From: Mesodorylaimus sp. YZB2_4
Lineage: Eukaryota; Nematoda; Enoplea; Dorylaimida; Dorylaimidae
Assembly: GCA_030248295.1 (NCBI GenBank)
Contig: JASANH010001278.1
Span: 179,501-243,500 of the forward strand
DNA length: 64,000 nucleotides
Reading direction: 5' to 3'
Part shown: positions 55,363 through 64,000 of the stretch, piece after piece
How positions within the stretch are numbered: position 1 is the first letter of the stretch
Layout: the number at the start of each line of letters is the position of its first letter
Notes under the pieces: model-generated
Told to the model about the DNA's origin: nothing
What the model saw: the letters and a program-made list of their open reading frames with translations, nothing else
Databases searched by the model: none
Position numbers and translations under genes: made by a program

Positions 55363-57134
55363 AGATTTCGTACTGTTTTCTCTCCTTCTAAACACATATT
55401 TGTTATGCGTGTTTCTCTCGTGCCATGGCATCTTTCGCTGTTTTAAGTGCTTCACCTTGAAATAGGAAGCAAATCACTAATTCAGGAGTAATGCTAATCA
55501 ATTAGGGCATACTTTCACATTGGCTTTGGATGTTGTACTGAGCTGTTCAGACAGGCTCCCCAAAGGCAGCTGTGCTGTTTCACACGAGCAACCTGCATAC
55601 TGTTTAGTATGCTTAAGCTGTAGCGCTGGGAGCAAAGTGATATTGCTTACTGTTAAATGCCTAAACCTCGAAAAACACTCTTGCAAATCCTTCCTCCTCT
55701 TTTTCCACCGTTATGTTCATGCTCATGCTTTGTAATATCAGAAATGACACGCTCGAGGATGAAAGGACGCATGACACAAAATGATTTACCTAGCCTCGGC
55801 GTGAAACCTATGTATTATGGGCATACGTGCGCATAGCCTGGCAATTAGACACTCTTAACCCACTATGTGGACCACGAGCGCAGGATTAGATGATCCTCTG
55901 CTTGTGGCCACGATCAGTCGTCCTGTTGAGCAGCTTCTGCTCAGACTTTTTTCAAAACCGTGGTTGCGTTTAGCAGTACCGAGTAGACCAGCCATCCTAA
56001 GCCCTGGTTCCACTGTGTGCATTGGCTGGTCTAAAAGTTTCGAGTCTGTCATAACAGACTTTTTTGGAATAAATAAGGCCGCTTTTCGTTTTTTGCTATA
56101 AATTAGTTTGGCCCAAAACACTTGTTCCTGCATACAGATTAACTGAGAGAATCGAGTGACCACCATACGCCTTCTTTCAACCTCAGGAAAACATAACCCC
56201 AAAACGAAACGTAAACCCAACTCTTACAGATAAACTGCGCAGATGTTTTCGAGAATGTACTTCGATATACGGGAGGGGGAAACAACAAAATTACTTCTTT
56301 TATGCCTCTATCATATTCGATTTCTTATCTTCGATTGCGCAAAAAATTCTAAGGCTACTTTCATATTCCCCGCTCACAATAACGTTCCCCTCTCTCCGTG
56401 GAAAGAAGACAACCAAGAACCGAAAATTCTAACTCTTGAAGGAGTCACACTGAGAGCCTCGAGGGTCACAAAACAAACGTGTTTTGAAAAGCCACTCTGC
56501 CTTAGGAGAACTAGCTCATGTTTAGGGTGATCTTAACTTTTCTTATTTTAACTTTCCCCAGAGCACCCACTCCGAAGCTAAAAACGGAAGACTAAGGATC
56601 CTCAAATCTTATCAAGTCATTATTTGCACGAATAGTTATTCCTCAGCAATGTTACTCCACATCAAATAAAACATGTCCTGCCTACGAAAACTCTGCCCAC
56701 ATCTTTTATATTCGTTCAAAAATTCTATCGGCAAATTAATTATTTCCAAAAGGTCTCTTATGACAGACTCGAAACTTTCAGACCAGCCAACGCATACAGT
56801 GGAGCCAGGGCTTAGGATGGCTGGTCTACTCAGCCACAAGAAAAACATGTTAGGCATTGCACTCAGCGTGTAATCGCTCGCACACAGAGGTAGGGTACAT
56901 GGCATGACGCAAAGCGGTGTCGCGGATTGGAGAGCAACCGCGAGTGATGTAAAGAAGGACGATACATGACACTTTACACCCGCTAGGCCGGTTATCATGT
57001 TAGGACGTAAGAACGAGGTTTTTTCGCTTTACTGTCATAGTGTACGGTCGGTTCGAAAGAATTCTATTTATATAAACGCTAGTTTCCTAACGCATACGCC
57101 GCCAACAAGGCACGCGTCCGTCAACGGCTACCAA
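55363..57134. other. Sequence beyond arm B', with an inverted pair
   Basis: 55365-55510 repeats 17965-18140 in direct sense. A sequence of about 110 bp (with GAGACTCGAAACTTT and CTTAGGATGGCTGGTCTACT) stands inverted at 55970-56080 and direct at 56730-56840, enclosing about 650 bp; a third copy is at 25130-25230. 56885-56930 resembles the end of the second lectin exon (minus, TPLCVMPC). No intact gene is seen. Confidence 0.55.
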
Positions 57135-57425
57135 TTCGCGTCAAGCGGCAAGCCCAGATCTGTCGAGTAGTTCTCCCACCAGACACCAACCCCCTCGAGT
57201 GCGCATAAGCGTTTCGTGATGCGGTAAAACATGGACATGAACATGAGACACCAACGCAAATGTCAGAGACAAAGTTGCATTCGTCGTTTCTATTACGAAT
57301 CCACGTACAGTATTTGCTCCGTTAGCTTCGGGTGCAAGGTGGTGCTGGCATTGTGCCAAGGCAGCTTGCTGGTTGGAATCAAGCATTTGACGACCTACGT
57401 ACTTCCAAGCGTGCGCGCTAAAGCG
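57135..57425 (-). pseudogene. Lectin copy L9: relic of the second lectin exon
   Basis: The minus strand reads CLIPTSKLPWHNASTTLHPK LTE, matching CFISTNKLQWYVNSTTIHPK of the intact copies, then loses frame, and near 57140 ends in a GLPL-like phrase as in ALGLPLCV. The middle is badly degraded. No other exon of this copy is recognisable except perhaps the fragment at 56885-56930. Confidence 0.65.
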
Positions 57426-58340
57426 TGATAATTGTTTTTTATTGATATTTTGCCCAGTTTCTGACCTCAATTTGTCATTTTACAAAAAGATGCCTAAAAC
57501 CATGCCTTTCTACAGCAAAAGCTTTGAAGCGTGGGATTTTTCGTCCATGGAGAACTGTCGTAGGCAGCTTGCAGGGGGGGGGGGGGGTTCAAATTTGACG
57601 TTTTACGAGGCCTGTGAAACAGCTTGCACTTTCACACGTGCCCACATTTTACATATGCACTACAACGCTAAGAGATGATACAGAACGTCAGAAAAAAATT
57701 GTATTTTTACAATACAAATCAAAACTTCTGTATTCATAAAAGCACAATCCTCTCGCCAAAGTTGATACCATTTCTAAAAGTGTTTGCTCGACACAGAGAA
57801 AGTATTTCAGCACGTATAAAAACAGCGTGATCATTTTTTTTTAAACGACAGTATAACTTTAGTCCGCAACCGCCTTACGCCACCCAAGAAATGTGAAAAT
57901 ACAGACTTTTCAAGATTAAATTCTTAAACATACAAATACACAAAACATGAGGGGCACAGTAGCACAAGCTCACTTTGGTAGCTTGCCACAATAATTAGCG
58001 TGGAGTGCCCTACCCTCGATAAGGGTGGGATACTTCCGCAGGTGCATGACTAATAATTGTTATTCAGTGCATGCCACATGCTGCAAGGGAAATTGGGATT
58101 CTTCACCATACGTAGCCACTGGATGCTTCCCGCACCGCCAGCCTTCGGCCCGATTATAACATTGCCCAACACTCTTTCCGAACCTCGCTTATCACTGTTA
58201 AAAAGCTAAAAAATCGGCTTTCTAGCAGGAAAAACAGTGAAAAAATAGTGCGGTAAATACTTGCAAAAAATTTTTTGTTACAAAAAAATTAATCTTAAAT
58301 CTAATACAAAAAAATTTAAATGTGCTGTAGAAGCATCTTT
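57426..58340. other. Intergenic sequence
   Basis: Contains a 14-nt G run at 57574-57587. I see no gene, RNA or clear element. Confidence 0.5.
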
Positions 58341-58755
58341 GAGTGAGGGTTTCTGAGAGACTCGACCATATAGAAAATACTAGTGTATTTGGCAAGTCGA
58401 CTTTTTGTGACCCCCTTTTTATATGCTATATCGAAAGTACTTACAAAACTGATTCTCACGGCGAGAGTAAAATTTTTCTAAAATGCCTCCGCATGGAAAT
58501 AAAGCACTTTAAAGGTCAATTAGGGTCATTTTCCGTCAGAAAATCAAACTTTGAGTTTTGGGTCCAAAATAATTTTAAAAATATAAAAATGACCGCTACA
58601 TTTCGAGGAATCTACAGCTTTTTTAAAATTAGCCTACCTGTAACCGTTCATGAGATATTCAAAACCATTGTTCATGATCAGCCGTGATCAGGCACATAAT
58701 CGATTATGGGTAAATTATTATGGGTACATTATGGGTATTATGGGTAAATTATTAT

Positions 58756-58804
58756 GGGTACATTATGTCGACCCCCCCAGTAGGGGGGTCGACATAATGT
58801 ACCC
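58756..58804. repeat. Perfect 22-bp hairpin with 5-nt loop
   Basis: The left stem, starting GGGTACATTATGTCGACC, is exactly complementary to the right stem ending TCGACATAATGTACCC, with the loop CAGTA. It is preceded by repeated ATTATGGGTA units at 58703-58760. Confidence 0.9.
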
Positions 58805-59159
58805 CCTAGAAAGGGGGGGTAATATCGATCTACGGATCGATATAATTACAAAACCCATCAAAGAAACCTCCGGCGAACCCGAAAGTCCGACGTTGTATCG
58901 GTCTTGCACGAGTAGGTCTGATGGCGATTCGCAGGCTTAACCGCCGGACTCGCGTCTCAGATTGAATTGCTGGTACACGAAAAGTGGTGCTGGGTGAGAG
59001 GATACTGCTAATCAGCGACTTGTGGCGGGGTCGTGTAAGGGAGCTGATCCCTGGTTAGTAGTAGCGGGGTGTGAAGTCGCAAACCTCTCGATCAGATTCG
59101 TCTGGTCGAGGGGGGGGCGCGCTTTCGCGCCCCCCTCGAGCTCCCCCCGAAATAAAAGC

Positions 59160-60010
59160 CAGATCTCCCTGGTTTTGGTTCACTGGAATAGTAGCTTAGG
59201 ATCACAACATCATAAAACCACACTAATTTTCGCACTACGGACTACAGTTATTGTGCGCATGGCCGTTAATTGCTGCCCAATTGTGGCAGTTTTAGCAACT
59301 CATGATCAATTTTCAGTTGTTAATTATTTGCGCTGATTAGTCTAATATCCCTCGAGAAGAGCTTTCAAATGCTTTTTTCTGCTCAAAATTCTTTCATTAT
59401 TACTTCAAATATTAAAGAAAACTCCAACTCGGCAAGAAGTGCCTGCGGGACGATACTTTTGAATCTCCCGACCTCGTGACGCTTATGACATTAGAGCGGG
59501 GTTGGCTGCTAACTTTAGAAATTGCTAGAAAATTTATAACTTCCCTTTTGTTATGAAAGACACTTACTCCAGAACAAAATTAGGCTGACACATAGTGAAA
59601 AAGTGAGAAAATTATATGGATATTTTCTCGCGATTTCCAGAGTAAGCAGCCGGAACCACGCTAATGTCATAAGCGGCGCGCGGGCGGGAAATTCAAAAGT
59701 AGCGTCCTGCGGGCACTGTTTGACTAATTGGAGTTTTCTTCAAAATCTTGGGTAAAAACGAACGAATTTTACCGCGGGAAAAAGCATTTAAAAGCTCTTT
59801 CCAAGGGCTACAAGAAAGGCTATGACTATCAGCGGGAATAATTAGGAACTGAAATGATCGATCATGATTGGCTAAAATTGCTAAAATTGGACGCAGTTAG
59901 CGGCCATGTGCACAATAACTGTGGTCCGTAGTGCGAAAATGAGGGTGGTTTTATGATGTCCTGCCATAAGCTACTATTCCAGTGAAAAAACAGGGAGGTC
60001 TGACTTTTAT
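59160..60010. repeat. Nested 850-bp palindrome
   Basis: Inverted blocks pair throughout: 59160-59335 (GGTTTTGGTTCACTGGAATA; CTACGGACTACAGTTATTGT) with 59865-60010, and 59355-59520 (AGCTTTCAAATGCTTTTT; CTTATGACATTAGAGCGG) with 59640-59815. The centre is near 59580. Such a sequence would fold into one long hairpin as RNA or single-stranded DNA. Confidence 0.85.
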
Positions 60011-60072
60011 AATTTACTTATAATCGCAACATCGCTGACTTCGTCTGCGGGGAGGGGGTCCAATCTTCTTAC

Positions 60073-60093
60073 GGGGGGGGGGGGGGGGGGGGG
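60073..60093. repeat. 21-nt poly-G tract
   Basis: Uninterrupted G run next to the palindrome, within the foldback element. Confidence 0.9.
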
Positions 60094-60279
60094 TCACGGG
60101 TCGGCGACATGGCGGCCATTTTGTTTGCTCGTAAAAATTTAATTTTTTAAATTTTAATTTTTCCCGCGAAAATTTAAAGTTAGTTTGGGCCTTCCGCGAA
60201 AATTCAAAGGCAAAACATTAGGTCTTTTTTACAATAAAAAAATGAAATTTTTCTTTTTGGGGGTAGGGGTCAAAAATAG

Positions 60280-60720
60280 CAGAGGTACCTGCACACCCTT
60301 GCCGGGCGGGACAGATGGGTCTAAAAATGAGAAGGGTCCCCACTTTATAAAATTTTTTAAAAACTTTGAAGGGGGTCTACGCTATGTAAAAAAATTTTCT
60401 TCTGCCAAAAAAGTAGGGGGGCAAACACAGTAAAGGTGGAGGGCACAGACTGCGTGACCTGCACACCCTTGCCGGGCGGAACAGGGGGTCTAAAACATGA
60501 GAAGGGTTCCCCCTTTACAAAATTTTTCCAACATTTTTTGGGGGGTTGTCGCCAGGTAAAAAAATTTTCTCCTGTCAAAAGTAGAAGGGGGTCAATCACA
60601 GTAAAGGTAGCTTTACCTTGCCGGGCGGGACAAGGGGGTCTAAAAAATGAGAAGGGTCCCCCTTTACAAAATTTTTTAAAAACTTTGAAGGGGGGTCTAC
60701 ACTACCTTGGATACCCAGTC
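60280..60720. repeat. Three tandem units of about 150-170 bp
   Basis: Each unit begins with CCTTGCCGGGCGG(G)ACA (about 60299, 60469, 60617), then GGTCTAAAAAATGAGAAGGG, a TTTACAAAATTTTT phrase and an ACTTTGAAGGGGGTCTAC phrase. The third is cut short before the right terminal repeat of the element. Confidence 0.85.
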
Positions 60721-61430
60721 AGGGATGTTGCAATCGGTTATGTACCTGATCACGGCTGATCACGAACAGTTCTTTGAATATCTCATGAATGCTTTAAACC
60801 TAGTCTACTTTTAAAAAATGTTTTAGATTCTTTGAAATGTAGCGGGCATTTCTATATTTTTAAAATTGCTCTAGACTGACTATGAGACCCAAAACTGAGC
60901 AAGTTATGATTTCTTGACCAACAGTGACCCTTTTTGACGTTTGACGTTTTTGAGTGCTTTATGTCAATATATATGCATTTTAGAAAAATTTTACTTCCGC
61001 CAAGACTATCAGTTATGTAAGTACTTTCTATGGGGCATGTAAAAAAAGGGGGTCAAAAAAGTCGCCGCGCCAAGTATATTCTATATGGGTCGAGTCTCTG
61101 AGAAACCCTCTCTTAAATGATGGCTTTTGAACTCTGCTTGCTGACCCCACAAAGATGTGCGATTTTAGAAGCTACATTTTCGGTTCTTGAGAAATCCTAA
61201 ACTACGGTATATGTAAGTGTGCTAAGTTCACTGGAAATAAAAGGTTAGTCGTGCGACTTAAAGTCAGTTTTTCTTCTGACTAAGCCATATTTAAAATTTG
61301 CAACAGTGAATCACAATTAATTTACGATGCCTTTAAATACTGCAATTTCCTGTGCCATTAATGACATTTTAATTTTCAACAGTTCAAATTCAAGCACGGC
61401 CAATTTATTACATTTATGAAATTGACTTAC

Positions 61431-61753
61431 TTCAATGAGCACATGAACCAGCGCCAATCTGGCGTTTCCCAATGTAAAAACGTAGGCCTGTTTGAATTCG
61501 GGTTCCGACTTTCCAATTATTCCTGGCGTTTGCTTGCGATCTAGCATTTTCATGCCTTCGAACAAATGAATTCGAACGAAAGTTTCTAGAATCGAGATTG
61601 ATTTGAAAAAGCCAAATTTTAGTTGAAAAAAAAGTTACCTGATTTGGGGGAAATATTTCTAGCTTTATTGATTGTTGCCGTTATGAACCCCATGGCTTGA
61701 GAATAGCTCAATGTTATGAGCAGTTCGGGAGCTTTCGTCTGAAAACGATGGGC
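61431..61753 (-). CDS. Synaptotagmin-like protein, second C2 domain (two exons, partial gene)
   Basis: Exons in gene order: 61753-61639 (acceptor TCTTATGCAG, donor GTAACT) and 61585-61431 (acceptor GATTCTAG, donor GTAAGT). Joined, they read PELLITLSYSQAMGFITATINKARN, then ETFVRIHLFEGMKMLDRKQT, then SEPEFKQAYVFTLGNARLAL VHVLIE. This is the order of the C2B fold of synaptotagmins (GELLLSLxY, VxVIKARNL, YVKVxLxxxGKRLxKKKT, FNExFxF). The calcium-binding aspartates expected after KARN and in the third loop are not apparent, as in the calcium-independent members (14/16-like), but I cannot assign the paralogue. The end of the domain and the stop codon are not found; the next exon would lie beyond the foldback element at 58341-61114. 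Confidence 0.7.
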
Positions 61754-63450
61754 CTGCATAAGAGAGACGCAGTGGACACCGCATCCCCATTTGAGGCCTA
61801 GGAGCGCACTGATTTCATAATTTCCTATTGAGGTAAACCTGGTCATTTCTGACCAGGACGAGTCCCAAGGGGCAAAATAGTATTGTGATAAGATTCATTA
61901 CAGCAGATTTGTTCCAGTGGGTATCCAATCTGATAAACCCCAGAGAATTTTAATTTTCACACGCAATAGAGCTGCTTCTGCACTTTCCAGAGGTCGTTTA
62001 AAAGAATTTTAGAGCGCCAAGTCAGACGAAGCTGCCCGAGCACGAATCGAAGTCATCTCTATTGTCTGCACGACCGACTTGTAGTTTTTTTTAACTCGCG
62101 GAAAAGGAATCAAAAATCAGGTGTATCGGGTGAGTAGGGTGCCGAAATACGAGCACATTACAAGTTAAAGCTGCATGTTTGACGCGCAGGTGTGCTGTAG
62201 AGGCTCGTCAAGGTAGAAGCTTGGAACATCATGGGTCAGGGTGATGTTTCAGCCATGGGCTAGGTCGAAAGACTGGATTGGCTGCGACTACCAGACGAGC
62301 CAGTGACCCTGATTGTCCTCAGTCCGACTAATCACAAAACTCTTCCCTGCAAAAATTTTGACTTTTGTCATCGTACAAGTATTAGCTCAACTCAACGAAG
62401 CCATGGCATAGCATACCACTCTGGTACCACGCTAACCCGCACTGGCGGCGAGAATCCTGCTGCGCTCTACAGTACGTTAGCTAAGACAGTATAAACAGTC
62501 CTGAACACTCGTGCATACTCGGCTCGTATCGATGTGCACAAATGCGGGGTAGGGGCAAGACAAACTATAGCTATGTCTCAAAATAATACGTCGATTTCCT
62601 GCTGTGTGAACAAAGTTAGTACGACCTTCCATATACTGAACACTGACATTGGATCAGCACAGCTGAAATTTTAACTGGATTTGGGGACAAATCAGAAAAC
62701 ATTGAGCTGACCATAGAGAGAGTCATACAAATGTTTAACTGCGTCATGCGACCTGTCAGGATTGGCTGGAGGCAAACGGAACGGAATGCGAACCCTTTGA
62801 TTGCGTCTACGTCAATACGACCCATGTACAGTATGTGAGGCCTGGAGGTGTGGTAGCCCGTAGCAGTTCTTGTCTAGGATTTTCAGCGGGAAACTTTTTG
62901 AAAATTAATATTAGATGATGGCGCAATCAAAACACAGGTCACATGTATCAATTGTGGATTCCAGTTTGCCCCAGCCAATTCTGATTGACCACATGACGCA
63001 GCTGAAAATTTGCATGATGCGCTCTATGTTTAGCACCACACATTAGCAGTTGTCAAATCCAGTTAAAATTTCAAGTTGAGCCAATCCATTGTCAGTTGCC
63101 TGCTCTTAAAGAAATAGATTTCAAGAATTTCTCTTAATCATCAGAAGGCCTAAGAGCACTGTAGTCAGCAAAAGTGCACCCTTACAGCAGGCCAAAAACT
63201 GCCAGAATTTTGTGGATAAGACTAGAATGAAGAAATACCCCGGAAACAGAATGAACCCCATCGCATCTTCCAGTGATTACCAGTCTGGACAACAACCTTT
63301 TTGCACCACCAGGCCCTGACACTATGCACAGTATATCACATAGCACTGTTGTATGTTTTTCATTTGGACTACAGCAGGAGCTGCTGCCCGATGTCAGACC
63401 CGACTAAGGGTCATTCATACCACGAGCCCCAACCACAAATCAATAGTTAC
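61754..63450. other. Probable introns of the synaptotagmin-like gene
   Basis: No further exon was recognised between the C2 exons and the candidate exon at 63451-63605. A first C2 domain should be encoded upstream on the minus strand if this is a full synaptotagmin; it is not visible here. Confidence 0.4.
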
Positions 63451-63605
63451 TGTTGTTTGTAATAAGGGCGAATGGCTGCGAGCGGCGCTTAACTTATCGA
63501 CATTTGGTTCGCCAATGACTTGCGTTGCTTCTGGATGCAATGTTTCTTCCACACGAGACTCGCGATGGCGTTTTCTAATAGAGGGTCGTTTTTGAATGGC
63601 ATATT
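63451..63605 (-). CDS. Candidate internal exon, possibly of the synaptotagmin-like gene
   Basis: An open 155-nt segment between an acceptor (CTTGTATTTAG) and a donor (ACA/GTAACT). It encodes a charged, low-hydrophobic stretch (YAIQKRPSIRKRHRESRVEE, then TLHPEATQVIGEPNVDKLSA) with no repeat character. It would suit the linker before the C2 domains, and it is on the same strand 1.7 kb upstream. The link is inference; no homology is recognised. Confidence 0.4.
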
Positions 63606-64000
63606 CTAAATACAAGTGATACATTTTAGACAGAAGCCCCTCCACAAACCGTCAGGAATTCCTTATCAGCAGCATGCATGAGCAGCCTAGCCCCCATGTG
63701 GGCATCATCACATATAAATGTTGGCCATGTCCACCTGCACATATTTTACCCTCCACTCGTGGCGTCGTATGATAACACATGTTTTTCAAGCACCCTAAGA
63801 TGATGATGGAAAAACGAGTGAATTATCGCTGCACGTGCCGTTATCCCTCGCTTTTTGTAAAAAGCAGCGAGAAATAGAGCACTGTATCTTCGTCAAAAGT
63901 CACGTCAAACGCAAAAAACTTACATCCGCATCTCGTCTATATAGCTTCAGGTATACCTTCACTTTCATCGTGTCATCGGGGTGAACCATTTATCATTTGC
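63606..64000. other. Window end, nothing recognised
   Basis: No exon, RNA gene or repeat that I can support. Confidence 0.4.

Larger units (their letters stand above)
58341..61114. mobile_element. Large foldback-type element with about 360-bp terminal inverted repeats
   Basis: The left arm (58341 to about 58700) and the right arm (about 60745-61114) are inverted copies that start GAGGGTTTCTGAGAGACTCG / CGAGTCTCTGAGAAACCCTC and run through matching phrases (GATCAGCCGTGATCAGG at 58676 against CCTGATCACGGCTGATC at 60748). Inside lie a perfect 22-bp hairpin, a nested palindrome (59160-60010), a 21-nt G tract and a three-unit tandem repeat. No transposase is seen. It stands just 3' of the last synaptotagmin-like exon found, so it is in an intron of that gene or has cut it. 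Confidence 0.8.

Noticed and set aside
1..64000. tRNA, rRNA or CRISPR features
   Set aside because: No cloverleaf with proper boxes, no rRNA-like sequence and no regularly spaced identical repeats with unique spacers were seen; the tandem repeats found are degenerate and directly adjacent.

Overview
The window reads as nuclear DNA of an invertebrate animal. Genes have short exons with GT/AG introns, and there is a nuclear gene for a mitochondrial ribosomal protein, a GPI-anchored Ly6 protein, secreted C-type lectins and a synaptotagmin-like C2 protein. Relics of at least four retroelement types and several cut-and-paste DNA elements fill the space between genes. The bL27m protein resembles arthropod versions most closely in the parts I can recall, so an ecdysozoan is plausible, but I cannot name a species. 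There are no operons, ribosome binding sites, rRNA, tRNA or CRISPR arrays that I can support. All exon borders were read by eye.

Layout. 1-3.4 kb: a divergent pair, an unrecognised 227-residue gene (minus) and mitochondrial ribosomal protein bL27 (plus). 4.05-7.26 kb: a three-exon Ly6/uPAR-type gene with a repeat-filled second intron. 10-57 kb: a cluster of a secreted lectin family built as signal peptide + C-type lectin domain + PAN/Apple domain, always split into four exons of 55, 212, 292 (or 289) and 236 nt. Three copies look intact (19.8-21.8 kb plus; 33.4-38.1 kb minus; 52.8-54.8 kb minus). The others are broken by a 1-nt deletion, small frameshifts, a nonsense codon, exon loss or truncation. 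58.3-61.1 kb: a large foldback-type element. 61.4-63.6 kb: exons of a synaptotagmin-like gene (minus).

The lectin cluster lies in a web of inverted duplications. Arm A (about 19.36-22.17 kb) is repeated inverted at 33.0-38.4 kb. Arm B (about 22.03-28.73 kb) is repeated inverted at 40.39-55.36 kb. The second arm of each pair is swollen by later insertions: a 3.0-kb Tx1/L1-like LINE with a 60-bp target duplication, a 1.3-kb MULE-like element with a 9-bp target duplication, a ~4-kb inverted-repeat-ended segment carrying an intact BEN-like gene, and a ~1.15-kb element with TATAGGGC ends. Because the partner arm keeps the uninterrupted sequence, these are natural empty/filled site pairs.

A small secreted protein gene is present once in each B arm, and both copies are broken, at different places. 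Another lectin intron (14.62-17.34 kb) holds a 2.7-kb hairpin-bounded insertion that is strikingly poor in G on the plus strand. Long G or C homopolymers (up to 22 nt) recur through the window. The arm structure could partly be an assembly effect and should be checked with long reads.
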